Assembly (NCBI GenBank): GCA_019426215.1
Contig: CM033408.1
Coordinates: forward strand, 24,469,953-24,533,952
Reading direction: 5' to 3'
Source of the DNA: Buddleja alternifolia
Lineage: Eukaryota > Streptophyta > Magnoliopsida > Lamiales > Scrophulariaceae
Length of the DNA: 64,000 bases
Every line of letters starts with the position of its first letter. Within the stretch, counting starts at the first letter, position 1. The position numbers were made by a program, and so were the translations under genes. The notes below the pieces were generated by a model that was given only the letters and a program-made list of their open reading frames with translations, was not told the origin of the DNA and made no database searches. Positions 10,780-21,211 of the stretch are shown piece after piece.

Positions 10780-13175
10780 GGATCGGTAGCGACATTGTCC
10801 TCAGCCTTCTGATTTGATGATTAAGCTGGATTTGTAGGAGGAATGTACCATGGGGCAAGTGGGGAAAACTCTGGGAACTCAATAAGATCAAAGTCTGGGT
10901 CCTCAATAGAAAATGAGTTCTAAATTAGCTTACGACTATCACATTCTTCTAGGCAGTGCATGTCAAAGTCTGTCCTAAATGCGGCCAAATGAGTGCAATA
11001 ATCATGCACTTATAAAACCCATCCTTCTCATTTTTTATGACCCTGGAGAGCAGAAGGCAATCGAAAATGGTTGAGGTCACAAAGTCTCGAGCCCTACCAA
11101 AGCGACTCTCGGTCAAAGAGTCGGCATACTGCTGAGAGGAGATAAACTTGTCCTTTCCAGCCGACTAACCCAACTCGTAAGCCTCCACCATTTCCTTCTC
11201 TAGTCATTTAATACGAGTCAAGAACTCATTGAAGTCAACCTTAAGGCGTTCGTTCACCTTCTGAAGAGACGCCGAAGATCGCTGTTGATTATCCCTATCG
11301 ATTTTCATCTGTTTACTTGTCTCCATAAGCTCTTTATTCATGGCCTCGAAGACGTCTAGTTCGGTGGCGTGACTCGCAATAATCTGGACTAATTGAGCGA
11401 CTGCAACCTTCTTCTCCTCCTTGAACCCGGTGCAGCAAAGGGCGAGATTGTGTGCACACAATACGGCCTATATTTCAACAATGAATAATCATTAAACACC
11501 ATTTATAATAATAGGGGCAATAATACTAAACGAGTGGACTAGAACTTAAACAGAATGAGTTGTACCTTCCTTAGATGTCCGGCCAAATTCTTGTCCACTG
11601 CAGCATATGATTGCTTAATCAAAATAGCCTTATCCCGGGGGAGTAACATGTTTTTATACATCTCATGAGCAACACTCAAACGCTGGGGTCCAGATAAAAT
11701 GGAGCTCTATAGATGGATTCTCCAATATGGGATAATATGCTCTGAATTCGGATCTTTCTCACAACGACTGACCACATGAAAAGTCTTGTAGTCATTCGAA
11801 GCGAGTGAATCCAACTTGTTCACAATAGCCATCACTTCTGGATGAGTACCAGGAAGAATGCGTTCCTCCTCAGAAGATGACTCCCTTCTACGTTTTTGAA
11901 GACTAGAATCATCACGAGGGGATCTTTGGGAACCTAGAGCAGTAGATATGTCCATTTCTGGTTCCCTATCGTCCATGCTGTCATAGACAACAATCGGCTC
12001 ATTAATAACTGGAGTCATCCTCACTAGACGAGGGGCAGAAGTTTGATCAATTGGTCTATCAACAGGCGTGACGATCCTCAAGTCGCGAGAACCAGAGCCT
12101 GAACCCTCGATTATTTCTCTGGACAGGGGAAGAGATGGCTTATCCATAGGTTGTTTGCCTAATGAAGTCACGGAAATGGGCGACCTGCCTTTCGTCCTCT
12201 GCTCGGAGGGCATCAAGACGAGCTCGGCGTGCAGCCATTTCTGAAAAAGAAAAAAGAAAATTTTACATTCAAAAAATAATAAATGAGTTAACACTACAAA
12301 GATAATAAGCTTACCCAAATCTGGAACACCTGGAATTGGGGCAGTGCTTAACCCACAAGACATGAGTATCGACTCATCCATAAGTTTAGAGCTCGATAAG
12401 GGTATTCAAGTAACTCCTCTAATAATCCTCGTCCCCAATTTGGATTTCATATTTCTACATCGAGGTTTTTCATATGTCATGGCCTAGGCACTAACCAACT
12501 ATCGCCTTTGGGGGAAAATAAAGATATGTTCATTCTTCCAAACCCCGAACGAGTCACGAGTATCTTCTTGAAACTTCGCGTCTTTTTTAGGGGAAAAGAA
12601 GAAAAAATCCTTGAAATTTGCCACTCGACACTTGTTAAAAAAAAACATCCTATGAAAATTATTTAGACTGGCATCTTTACCAAAGGTAGTCATCAGTAGT
12701 ATAAAAAGGATTATCTACCTATATAAATTGGGCAGCAGTTGGGTTGGGCATAAGCCATAGGAAAGATGGAGATTATTAATAAATTCATGCAAAGGAAACC
12801 TAACCCCAGAGATTAGGTGACCAAGATGAAAAGTACGAAATCCTATGGGTGGCCTATGCATACGATCTGTTGAAGTAGGAAATCGGATTTCATAATCTCG
12901 GGGAATAAAGTATTTAACTCTCAACTCATTTTCCCTAGACCACCTCATAGTTGAGACATATTTCAACCAAGTGATATTAGGGTTAACATTAAATGGACCT
13001 TCTAAATCTACCACACCCTCGTCTCCTTAAGACGATCCTCCTGGCTCGTTACGAATACTAGTTTCTTCGACTAGATGCTCTAACTCATCTGAGCCAATGG
13101 GCCTATTACTCGTAGAATCTGACGAGTCTGGTATCTCATTATTATTCACAGATGACTAAGACCTAGTATGAGCCA
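10780..13175 (-). pseudogene. antisense gene (aORF) of the Tat-like element
   Basis: Minus-strand frames follow one another: 13014-12715 (FRTFHLGHLISGVRFPLHEF then LCPTQLLPN), 12693-12499 (basic and aromatic-rich), 12381-11707 (acidic, Ser/Arg-rich linker with KRRRESSSEEE), and 11461-11204 (coiled-coil-like, Gln/Lys-rich). The order of an N-terminal globular region, a low-complexity linker and a C-terminal coiled coil is that seen in antisense ORFs of Tat-lineage elements; their function is unknown. A GT-AG-like pair at about 12315/12242 suggests an intron, although removing it changes the downstream frame in this copy. Stops and frame breaks make it a pseudogene. The putative start ATG lies at the point where a hAT transposon (13176-17030) landed, so start and body are now 3.9 kb apart. 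Confidence 0.65.
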
Positions 13176-13185
13176 TAGGGGTGGG

Positions 13186-13345
13186 CGTTCGGTTCGGGTT
13201 TTTCGGGTTCCGAACCGACCCGATCGGGTTCGGCTTGTTCGGTTCGGCTTATTCGGGTAAAAATCGGGTTCGGGTTAAACCCGAACCCGAACTCCATAAT
13301 TCGGTTCGGGTTCGGGTTTGGGTTTTTATTTTGTTCGGGGAATTC
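13186..13345 (+). repeat. left subterminal CGGGTTCGG cluster of the hAT
   Basis: About a dozen overlapping words of the type TTCGGGTT/CGAACCCG occur in both orientations right after the TIR. Such clusters are the usual transposase-binding sites of hAT elements. Confidence 0.75.
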
Positions 13346-14199
13346 GGGTCCCCGAACAAGCTGAATTAAAAAAAAAAATTAAAAAAAAAAGTTAAAGAAT
13401 ACAAGTATACAACAACTAGGGTTCTTACTTTTCTGCCTCTCACTCTCACATCACACACATCTCACCTCACTCTCTACCTCTCTACCTCATTCACCTCTCT
13501 GCCTCACTCTCACATAGTCACAGTATACAATTTCAGTTAATTGTACCATTAATTTGAGAGGAATTAAAGCTCGCATCAGCTCATCGGCCTGCAACCGTAC
13601 GTTCTCTGATCTATCTACTTAATTTGTGCTTTTCCAATTAATATGTGCTTAATCTAGCTTAAAGTTTCATTATAGCTGAGTAATTATATGCATATAGCTG
13701 TAAAAATGAGTTATGAATGAGGAATGAATTATATAATCATGATGCACAAAATAATGTTTGAGAAAATCAGTAGACAATGTGCTAAAAGTTTAGTCAACAG
13801 CCGTGATATATATATATAGTGTGTGTGTGCGTGTGTTTGTCTATATATATATATATATATATATATGTATAGTTTCTTGAAGGAATAGTCATTGATTCTC
13901 TTTCTTCTTTTGATTTTTATTCTATGGTTGATCGAATTCTTTCGCATGAAGATCTGCATTCTCCCTATACTTCCTTTGTTCTGATTCATTCATTAAGTCA
14001 TTTCACTTGGTTGATATTGATTTATATGAATGATAGGTTAATTTTTTTGGGGGGGGGTTTGTTTATTTGCATATTTTGGGGAAAATTAAATAAATTAAAT
14101 AATATGAAAATAATTTAAAAATCAAAAAATACCACCAAAATATGATGGTATTCATATTTTTTATGCTACTAATTAATTATTTTTTGCTATCTCTTGTAG

Positions 14200-16565
14200 A
14201 TGTCAGATTCAGAATCACAATACCGTGGTGACTTTGGAGGAGGTCAATCTTTTCATTCTTCACCCAATTTAGTTGATGAACAATGCCAAAATGCGGGGGC
14301 ACATCCCGAGGAGGTTAGTAGTAAGAATGTGAATGTAAATGATGTTGAGAACAATGAGGAGGTTGAGGGAGAGGAAGATGATTTACCCACATCTAAAAAA
14401 CGTAAAATGGCTGTGAGGTCGAACTTTTGGAAACATTATGTCAAATTTTATTGCCAATTTGATAAGATTCAAAAGGCTAGGTGCAAATATTGTAAGAGGG
14501 AACTTAAAGCCGACCCAAAATCCCAAGGAACTAGTTCACTAAAAAGTCACTACAATTGTTGTAAGAAAAGACCTCCTGATCCAACAATTGATAATTTACA
14601 AACTCAATTGACTTTTGAAACAAATGCTCAAGGTGGTAAAAATGGCAATCTCGTTAAATGGGTATTTAACCAAGATAAAGTTTCAGAGGCTTTGTCAGAG
14701 ATGTTGATTTTAGATGAACTTCCATTTAGGACAATTGAGTTGCTTGGTTTTAAGCGTTTTTTGGCTGCTGCATGTCCTAATTTTATAATTCCTTCACGTA
14801 GAACAATAACCAAAAATATATATAATATCTACGCGAAGGAAAAGGTAAATTTGAAAGCTTTTATTAAAGATCATGCTCAAAGGATTTGCATCACCACAGA
14901 CACATGGACATCTATTCAACATGTGAACTATATGTGTCTTACTGCTCATTTTATTGATGATAATTGGATCTTGCACAAAAGAATCTTGAATTTTTGTCCA
15001 ATTACTGGTCATAAGAGTGAAGAAATAGGTAGAGGTGTTGAGAAATGCTTACTTGATTGGGGTATTGAGAAGGTTTTCACTGTCACTGTTGATAATGCAA
15101 CTTCAAATGATGGGGCGATCGTTTATTTGAAAAAAAGGTTTGAAAATTGGGGTCACAATATTTTAGATGGAAGATATGTGCACATGAGGTGTGTTGCACA
15201 TATAGTTAATCTTGTTGTTCAGGATGGATTGAAGGGAAAAGATGAACATGAGGCTATTTCTCGTATTAGAGGGGCCATTAGGTATATTAAAAATTCTCCA
15301 GCTAGGTACAAGAGATTTAAAGAGTGTGCTGAATTTGCAAAGGTGGAAACAAAGAAGTTGTTATCTCTAGATGTACCTACTAGGTGGAATTCTACCTACT
15401 TGATGTTGGACTCTGCTTTGTCCCTTAGGAGAGCATTCGATGAGTACGAAGATTCGGAGGTTGCTTATACAACAGATCTTTCGAAGAGGCCATTTTATGG
15501 GGTGCCGATTGATTATGATTGGAAAAGGGGTAGAGCTCTTCTTGAAATTCCTAGAGCATTTTTACCTACTCACTTTGCGTATTTCAGGTTCGTTACATAT
15601 TACCTCTAATCGTGTCTTTCATGAAATAAGTGAGGTAAACTTGCTTCTTCGGGATTTGTTGAATAGTGATGACTTTGAATTAAGTGAGATGGCAAGAAAA
15701 ATGAAAGATAAATATGACAAGTATTGGGGGTCAATTGAAAAGATGAACATGGTTTTATATTATGCTGCGATTCTTGATCCACGTCAAAAATTGGAGTTCA
15801 TTGAGTTTACTTTTAATAAGATGTATGATGATGATATTGGAAAGAGTGACTCAATGAAAGACCAAGTGAAACATGGTATTTTTGAGTTGTTTAATGATTA
15901 TAAGTGGAGATATAGTCATATAATTCAAGAAACTTCAAGAAGCTCTAGTACATCACATAGTAATGTTTCTTCATCATCTTCCTCTCCAATTGGCATTTCT
16001 AAGGATTGTTTGACCCGTGTAAATGGTGATACTATGATGACTCGTAAAGTTTCTTTACAAGAAGAGTTTAGAATGTATAAGAGTGGTGGGAAACGTGACC
16101 ATGTAAAGTCCGAGTTGGAAAAATATTTAGGCGAGGAAGTTGAGGAAGATGCTAGAGAAAGATTTGATGTGCTAAACTGGTGGAAAGTAAACAGTCAAAG
16201 ATTCCCGATCCTCTCGAAGATGGCTCGTGATCTTTTAGCGGTTCCTGTCTCCACAGTTGCTTCAGAATCTTCATTTAGCACGGGTGGTCGAGTTTTAGAT
16301 ACATTTAGGAGCTCTTTATCTCCTAAAATAGTTCAAGCCATAATTTGTGCTCAAGATTGGCTTCGTATGAATTCCAATTCAATAAATGTGGAGGAGGACT
16401 TGCGTGAAGTTGAAATACTTGAAAAAGGTAAATTTTTATCTCCAATTTTGCTTTATGAGTTATTTGTTTCAATTTTCCTCTGGTATTCGATTTATTCTAA
16501 TAATTTTATATTTTCTTGTAGAATTGTCAAAATTGGGAGTTGATTCAAGCATCATTGACATTTGA
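14200..16565 (+). pseudogene. hAT transposase with BED zinc finger, one frameshift
   Basis: It starts at ATG 14200, directly after a splice-acceptor-like CTCTTGTAG, which suggests a 5'UTR intron. An acidic N-terminus with a KKRKM basic patch is followed by a BED-type zinc finger (WKHYVKFYCQF to the CKYC and HYNCC pairs, about residues 80-128). The catalytic region follows, with TTDTWTSIQH, FTVTVDNATSND and MRCVAHIVNLVVQDGL. The C-terminal dimerisation domain contains LNWWKVNSQRFPILSKMA and VASESSFSTGGRV. The frame is lost near the AAAAGGGG run at 15522-15529; from about 15535 the homologous reading continues in another frame to 16427. A last intron, GTAAATTT at 16428 to TTGTAG at 16521, joins a short exon ending TGA at 16563-16565. 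The enzyme excises and inserts the element. One indel is the only visible defect. Confidence 0.9.
16428..16521 (+). other. 3'-terminal intron of the hAT transposase gene
   Basis: GT at 16428-16429 and TTTTCTTGTAG ending at 16521 bracket 94 AT-rich bases. Splicing gives a short ELSKLG-type C-terminus with stop at 16563, whereas the unspliced frame runs on into unlike sequence. Confidence 0.7.
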
Positions 16566-16865
16566 TCATGCCACTTTGATTGGGATTGTTATGCAACCTT
16601 GCGTTTATTTGTAATTTAATTAAACAATGAATTGTAGTTTATTTGTAATTTAATTAAACAATGAATTGTAATTGGGCATTGACATTGATTATGTATGGTT
16701 TATGACTTCTTGGTAGTTTGTGTTATAATTTCAGCTGGGAGCTGAAAAATAGAGGCATAAACAGAGGCAAAATGTCTTTATTTTTCAGCCATATGGGCCT
16801 CTAAAATTGGGGGCCCAAAAATTTATTCCAAAAATTTGAATTTTGAACCCATAAAATTATGTTGG

Positions 16866-17020
16866 GACCCCGAACCCGAACCCGAATAACCCGAACCCGA
16901 ATAAACCCCGAACCCGATTACACCGATTAATTCGGTTCGGTTTCGGGTAGCACCATTTCCAAACCCGAACCCGAACAAGCCGAACCCGAATAAGCCGAAC
17001 CCGAAAAACCGAACCAAACG
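16866..17020 (+). repeat. right subterminal CGAACCCG cluster of the hAT
   Basis: The inverse counterpart of the left cluster, with repeated CCCGAACCCGAATAA words up to the terminal repeat. Confidence 0.75.
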
Positions 17021-17030
17021 CCCACCCTTA

Positions 17031-17040
17031 ATGAGCCATA
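17031..17040 (-). promoter_or_regulatory. putative start codon of the antisense gene
   Basis: On the minus strand the TSD copy and next base read ATGGCTCAT. This ATG lies downstream of a minus-strand TATA box (17281-17288) and a CT-rich leader, and is the likely start of the antisense gene before the hAT insertion. Confidence 0.45.
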
Positions 17041-17194
17041 ATATAAAATAGTATAAAAAAGAGAAAAATGAGAACTAGAAATACCTATAGAATGTACTCG
17101 TACGGAAATAGATCAACGAGCGGTGAGGGTACAAAACCTTGTAATGATCAGCGAAATCTAAACGCCCTTTCTTTGATGAAGAGGAAAACACACA

Positions 17195-17215
17195 CTCTCT
17201 CTCTCTCTCTCTCTC
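17195..17215. repeat. (CT)n microsatellite
   Basis: Pure CT dinucleotides. On the minus strand it would lie in the 5' leader of the antisense gene. Confidence 0.9.
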
Positions 17216-17280
17216 AAACCAATGAAAATTCTCTCTCTAAAATGTAAAAGTGAAAGTAAAAATTATTTTGACAGAGGTCC

Positions 17281-17288
17281 TATTTATA
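17281..17288 (-). promoter_or_regulatory. TATA box for the antisense gene
   Basis: The minus strand reads CCTATAAATAGGACC here, a textbook plant TATA box about 240 bp upstream of the putative antisense ATG. It sits between the 3' LTR and the antisense gene and points away from the LTR. Confidence 0.5.
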
Positions 17289-17777
17289 GGAAAAGATGAT
17301 GAAAGGATGCAACGATTGAGATTAATCTGTAAAAACACGTCTGACGGCTGAGATGAAACAACCTTTGGCATTCAAAAATAATAGCCACACGTGTTCTTTT
17401 ATGCTAACAGATGCGTCAGTTACGAAAAGGCGTGCCATGAAAAAATGTGCACATTTATGGTTAACGCACGTCGCCGTTCAATCAGTAATGGCGCAAACAT
17501 TTATAATTAAAGAGACATGATCATTTATTATCAAAAATACGTGACTCTTTAAATGATAGAAGTGATCATTTATTATCAAAAGGACGTGACTCTTTTTTGA
17601 TAAAAACGGATAATAAAATAAAAATGGCTAAAGTAAATGAAGTCAGCTCGTAAACTCGTATTATTATACGAGTACGAATCTAAAAAATTAAAGTAATGAC
17701 TTAAATCATTACTTTCTAGGCATGAATTCAAGTCGTTACACGACCAATTCTTCAAACTGACGAAGTAGGGGACTTAA

Positions 17778-18323
17778 TGATATACCACGATATGGTATCT
17801 AGTCCCACGAACATCAATACAAGGTCCTAGGCCCAACACAAAGCCCAAAATCTAGTATAGGGCTAAAGATCCCCGCTAAGTAATAGTAACGGGTCGGGTC
17901 GTTCTTTGACCCGATCCCACAGTCCAAGTCATCTACCGCTCAATGGTGCCACCTGTCGCTATCCTACAAATGGCCACTAACCACCCTGACAAGGTGTATG
18001 TGCTATAAATACTCCCTCAAATCATTTATTGGAGGTTGGAATCTCTAGAATATTCTCTCTAACTTTAGCCTTGTATCTTCAGAGTAACGAGCCTATAGAT
18101 TGAGAAGTACGTTCCTTTACATATAAATTTGGAATTTTGAATCGTCTATCGAGTACAACCCTGGCTACACACTTTACTATAAAACTGCGTTGACTTGATC
18201 CTAACTAGGTACGTAGGTAGTTCCATTAATACAGAGTGAAGTCTATAATTAACATCATCATACTCGTAACACGGTTCAAGTCCTTTTAGACTGTCGAGGT
18301 TCAAGTCCCCTATATTTGAGTTA
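17778..18323 (+). repeat. 3' LTR of the Tat-like gypsy element
   Basis: It starts TGATATACCACGATATGGTA after a purine-rich GAAGTAGGGGACTTAA, the likely polypurine tract, and matches the 5' LTR. It carries about 50 bp near 18245-18295 that the 5' LTR lacks. The TATA-like GCTATAAATACTCC is conserved. Confidence 0.85.
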
Positions 18324-18684
18324 AATTAACGAACCGAGATCAAATGAGCTTTTAGGGATCGAGCTCGAGTCGAATATCGAGTAGTTTGGTTCGTCTTTCA
18401 CCCCTAATTACAGGAACTAATAATGACAAATCAGAAAGATATTTTGAACAATTACCACTTAACGAATGTCTTGAACAATATGTCGGATGTTTAGACCCAT
18501 AAAAGAATAACAATATACAGTGTATATATACTAATAGAATTACCAAAAATTAATATTAAATTCATAAATGTTACAATTTATAAATATAAATCATTATTGT
18601 AACTTTTGACTTTCAACTAGAAATTTTATTGTTGCCCATTTATAGTATTATTATTCATAGAGTATAGTGTAGAATATCAATCCG

Positions 18685-18850
18685 GATCCTCTATTATAAA
18701 TGGTGTTGCATCTCCTATTGCATTCACCTCTATACATGACAAGTGTACAAAATTCAAATCACTTATATATTTAAGAAAAAGATTTATACATTTGTTATGC
18801 ATAGTATAAATGCAATAGGAGATGCAACACCATATTGCAATAGTGGATCT
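18685..18850. mobile_element. MITE of about 166 bp with 42-bp TIRs
   Basis: The arms 18685-18726 and 18809-18850 are inverted repeats sharing the perfect 21-bp core that starts GGTGTTGCATCTCCTATTGC. The loop is AT-rich and non-coding. No clear target duplication was found. Confidence 0.65.
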
Positions 18851-18939
18851 TATGTGGTAGAACACATATAAAGCATAGAATAATTCAATTCAAAAGTACA
18901 ATTATTGTTACAAAATTTAGGGCTTAAACACCTATGGTT

Positions 18940-19335
18940 GTGTTTGGCCATATTTTTTGAGCTGTGTTTTCATTTTCTGGATTAAAAATCCACACTCAAA
19001 CCCATTTTTCCAAATCATGCTAATTCTCATTTTTTATTACATATTTTTCTATACAAACATCTATCATTACACTTTTTAATCATATCACATTATCTCTTAT
19101 CATTAATTAATTTATCCTCATTATTAAACTTATTCTCTCTCTTATTTTATAACTAATTCAATGACTTCCTACATCAAATCTCAATAAAATATCATTTTAT
19201 ATCACATCCTAACTATTTTAAAAAAATACAACTTAACATACCACAAAATTCAACATTCTCACACAAATATCAACAATTCACATTCTCAAGATAAAATCGT
19301 AAAAGTGAACTTGAAAATATGGTCAAACGCTAGTC
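18940..19335. mobile_element. MITE-like element with GTTTGGCCATATTTT ends
   Basis: GTGTTTGGCCATATTTT near 18942 is mirrored by AAAATATGGTCAAACGCT near 19315-19332. The roughly 390-bp interior is AT-rich and non-coding. Exact ends and TSD are uncertain. Confidence 0.5.
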
Positions 19336-19361
19336 TTTTGTTTTTTGTTTTTTAGTTTTTT

Positions 19362-19966
19362 GGGAAAATTACTAAAAGCCCCCCAAAATAATTTTTCATT
19401 TCGAAAAAACCCATGAAAATATTTTTCAATCTCAAAAACCCATTCTACAAACTTTTCATTTCAAAAACCCCAAAAGTGAGGATTAACAACTTCTTGGACT
19501 AAACTTACCCTTAATTTATTAAGTTAATAATTGATCATTTATTTTTTCTTATTGGAATCGTTTTGTTTTAATTCTTTCAAATTGATGAATCATAAAATAT
19601 GGATTTTATTTTGTATTATTAATTTTTTTAAATATTTGTAAATAATATATTTTGATTTTAATATGGTAATCATCTATAAATATATTTTTTGAAAAGATTA
19701 AAAAATCTGATAATTCAAAATTTAAATCATACATATTACCAATTTTCAATATAAATTTTTAAATAAATAATTTTTATTGCAAAACTACTATTGATTAATT
19801 TTTAATCCAGAAGGCTAAGGATAATTAAGTCCATAAATTTGTTAACCCTAAATATTGGGGTTTTTGGAATGAAAAGTTGATGGAGTGGGTTTTTTGGATT
19901 AATAATTATTATCATGGGTTTTTTGGATGTAAAAGTTTATTTTAAGGGTTTTTTAGTAATTTTCCC
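19362..19966. mobile_element. foldback element, GGGAAAATTACT ends
   Basis: GGGAAAATTACTAAAAGCCC (19362) is mirrored by GGGTTTTTTAGTAATTTTCC ending at 19966. Long imperfect arms carry repeated AAACCC/GGGTTTTTT words. It belongs by its ends to the same group as 38914-39155, 46482-49432 and 49457-50052. Confidence 0.6.
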
Positions 19967-20011
19967 TCTTTTTTTTATGTTTTTAATACATGTACTATGA
20001 GTACTGTATGA

Positions 20012-20181
20012 GATAATTCTATAGTGGACCAAGAATATTGCTCCCGGTCCACTATCCACCACATATTCACAATTGGAAAGTGGTTTTCATAGAATGGGTG
20101 ATGATGAAAACCACCCCACCACTTGTGAATATGTGGTGGATGGACCGGGAGCAATACTCTAGGCCCACCATAGATTTTTCG
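20012..20181. mobile_element. 170-bp hairpin MITE, about 11-bp TSD
   Basis: The two arms pair almost throughout and share GTATTGCTCCCGGTCCA-type and TCCACCACATATTCACAA blocks. The flanks GTACTGTATGA (20001-20011) and GTACTGTGTGA (20182-20192) are direct repeats with one mismatch. TSD length and near-complete folding suit a Mutator-like MITE. Confidence 0.65.
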
Positions 20182-20902
20182 GTACTGTGTGATACACGTT
20201 TTTAGTAGTAGAGTCAATGTGTATACGCTATAGGGTTTAATGGCGAGTTAATTTTAAATAGAATTGCCACATTATGTCAAAATCTTGATCACATAATTGT
20301 TCGCACATGATTGAAGCTCTAATGCTTCGAGTTTGCTCTCACAACTTAAGAGCAGAAGCTTCAGTCAATTAGGCTCTTAATTTTCTTTATTGCCGCATTA
20401 AAATTTACAGATCGCACTTCAAGAAATAACAAAGATTACTTTTACTATAAGCGGATATATAATATATATTTAATGAAAATTATTTCATTGGTGAAATAAG
20501 TGAAAAGAGTTGTTCATATTGTTGTGTCTTAAAGTCCTAGATCCAAGTTTAGCAAAAGGCCTATAATATCAGTTTATACTTTTGACATTCAATGTATTAT
20601 GTACCTCTATCATTAAAATTCTCTCCTCTCCCGTGGATGTAGGCAATTGTCAAACCACATCAATTTTTGTGTCGTTTAATTCTCTCTTATGCTATTATTT
20701 TTGTGTTTGCTCAAATGCAGATAAAGAAGAATTAAACAACTTATGTGGACTTTGTAGATATACAAAAATTGTAAGATGTAACGTTGAGTTTGAACGATTA
20801 AGATTCTTAATCTTAAAATGATTTTTTTTTCTCATTTCATCATACTTAAAATACTTTTTAAACCTACCAAGAGACAAACACATCCTCTAATTATATTCAG
20901 AA

Positions 20903-20992
20903 TTGAAGTTAAGTGGTTATTTAACACTAGATTATCATATCTTTTTTTAAAATTTGAAGTTAAATGGTTATTTTAACACTAGGTTATCATAT
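20903..20992. repeat. diverged tandem duplication of about 60 bp
   Basis: Two copies of a block with TTGAAGTTAA(G/A)TGGTTAT and ending CACTAG(A/G)TTATCATAT stand next to each other. The second copy supplies the left target duplication of the SINE. Confidence 0.6.
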
Positions 20993-21195
20993 ATTTTTTT
21001 TGAATGAATCGGTTACATGATCCATATAATGAGTATCAAACTACGACAAGTTACAACCAGTTAAGAACTATTACAATCAACTAAGCTAACTACTATATAA
21101 GTAGAGAAAAGTTCTCACGCTTTCGGTGGGAGTCAAACCCAAGGCATCTGATATCTTGGGGTCTTAGCTTTGTCAGTAGAACTAGGCTTCATCAG
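20993..21195 (-). mobile_element. tRNA-type SINE, 203 bp
   Basis: On the minus strand the element starts TGATGAAGCCTAGTTCTACT, has a B-box-like GGTTTGACTCCC about 65 bp in, and ends in an A-rich tail (TTCAAAAAAAAT). It is flanked by a 16-bp direct repeat with one mismatch, CACTAGGTTATCATAT (20977-20992) and CACTAGCTTATCATAT (21196-21211). Head, internal promoter, poly(A) tail and long TSD together define a SINE mobilised by LINE machinery. Confidence 0.75.
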
Positions 21196-21211
21196 CACTA
21201 GCTTATCATAT

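Larger units (their letters stand above)
13176..17030 (+). mobile_element. hAT transposon, 3855 bp, TSD ATGAGCCA
   Basis: The left end TAGGGGTGGGCGTTCGGTTC (13176) and the minus-strand right end TAAGGGTGGGCGTTTGGTTC (17030) are terminal inverted repeats. They are flanked by the exact 8-bp duplication ATGAGCCA (13168-13175 and 17031-17038). The element carries subterminal motif clusters, a 5' leader, a transposase gene (14200-16565) and about 460 bp of 3' sequence. It looks complete except for one frameshift in the transposase. Confidence 0.92.
5441..18327 (+). mobile_element. Ty3/gypsy retrotransposon, Tat-like, rearranged
   Basis: Two direct LTRs (5444-5946 and 17778-18323) bound a 12-kb interior. 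In order it holds an inverted copy of integrase DNA, a second RNase H, integrase with a GPY-type C-terminus, 64-bp tandem repeats, and a gene on the opposite strand between pol and the 3' LTR. An additional RNase H next to integrase and an antisense ORF in the 3' region are known traits of the Tat lineage of plant gypsy elements. Gag, protease and reverse transcriptase are not found, so the 5' half is lost or replaced. A clean 5-bp TSD was not identified. The interior carries a solo-LTR-like insert and a whole hAT transposon. Confidence 0.8.
5182..18406. mobile_element. outer hAT-like element (TAGGGGTG ends), split by gypsy
   Basis: TAGGGGTGCAAAC at 5182-5194 and its inverted counterpart TTTCACCCCTA ending at 18406 are flanked by an exact 8-bp TSD ATTACAGG (5174-5181 and 18407-18414). 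The element's own DNA is only about 340 bp: 5182-5440, rich in TCGAGTCGAGCCGA-type words, plus about 18324-18406 with the matching inverse words. It is non-coding. Everything between is a later gypsy insertion with its own nested elements. Confidence 0.75.

Noticed and set aside
5440..18328. a clean 5-bp target duplication for the Tat-like gypsy
   Set aside because: Bases flanking the two LTRs (GATAA or TTTGA versus AATTA) do not match, so no duplication is claimed.
21100..21195. tRNA gene
   Set aside because: Only B-box-like and weak A-box-like words are present, with no cloverleaf; the long target duplication and A-tail show a SINE.
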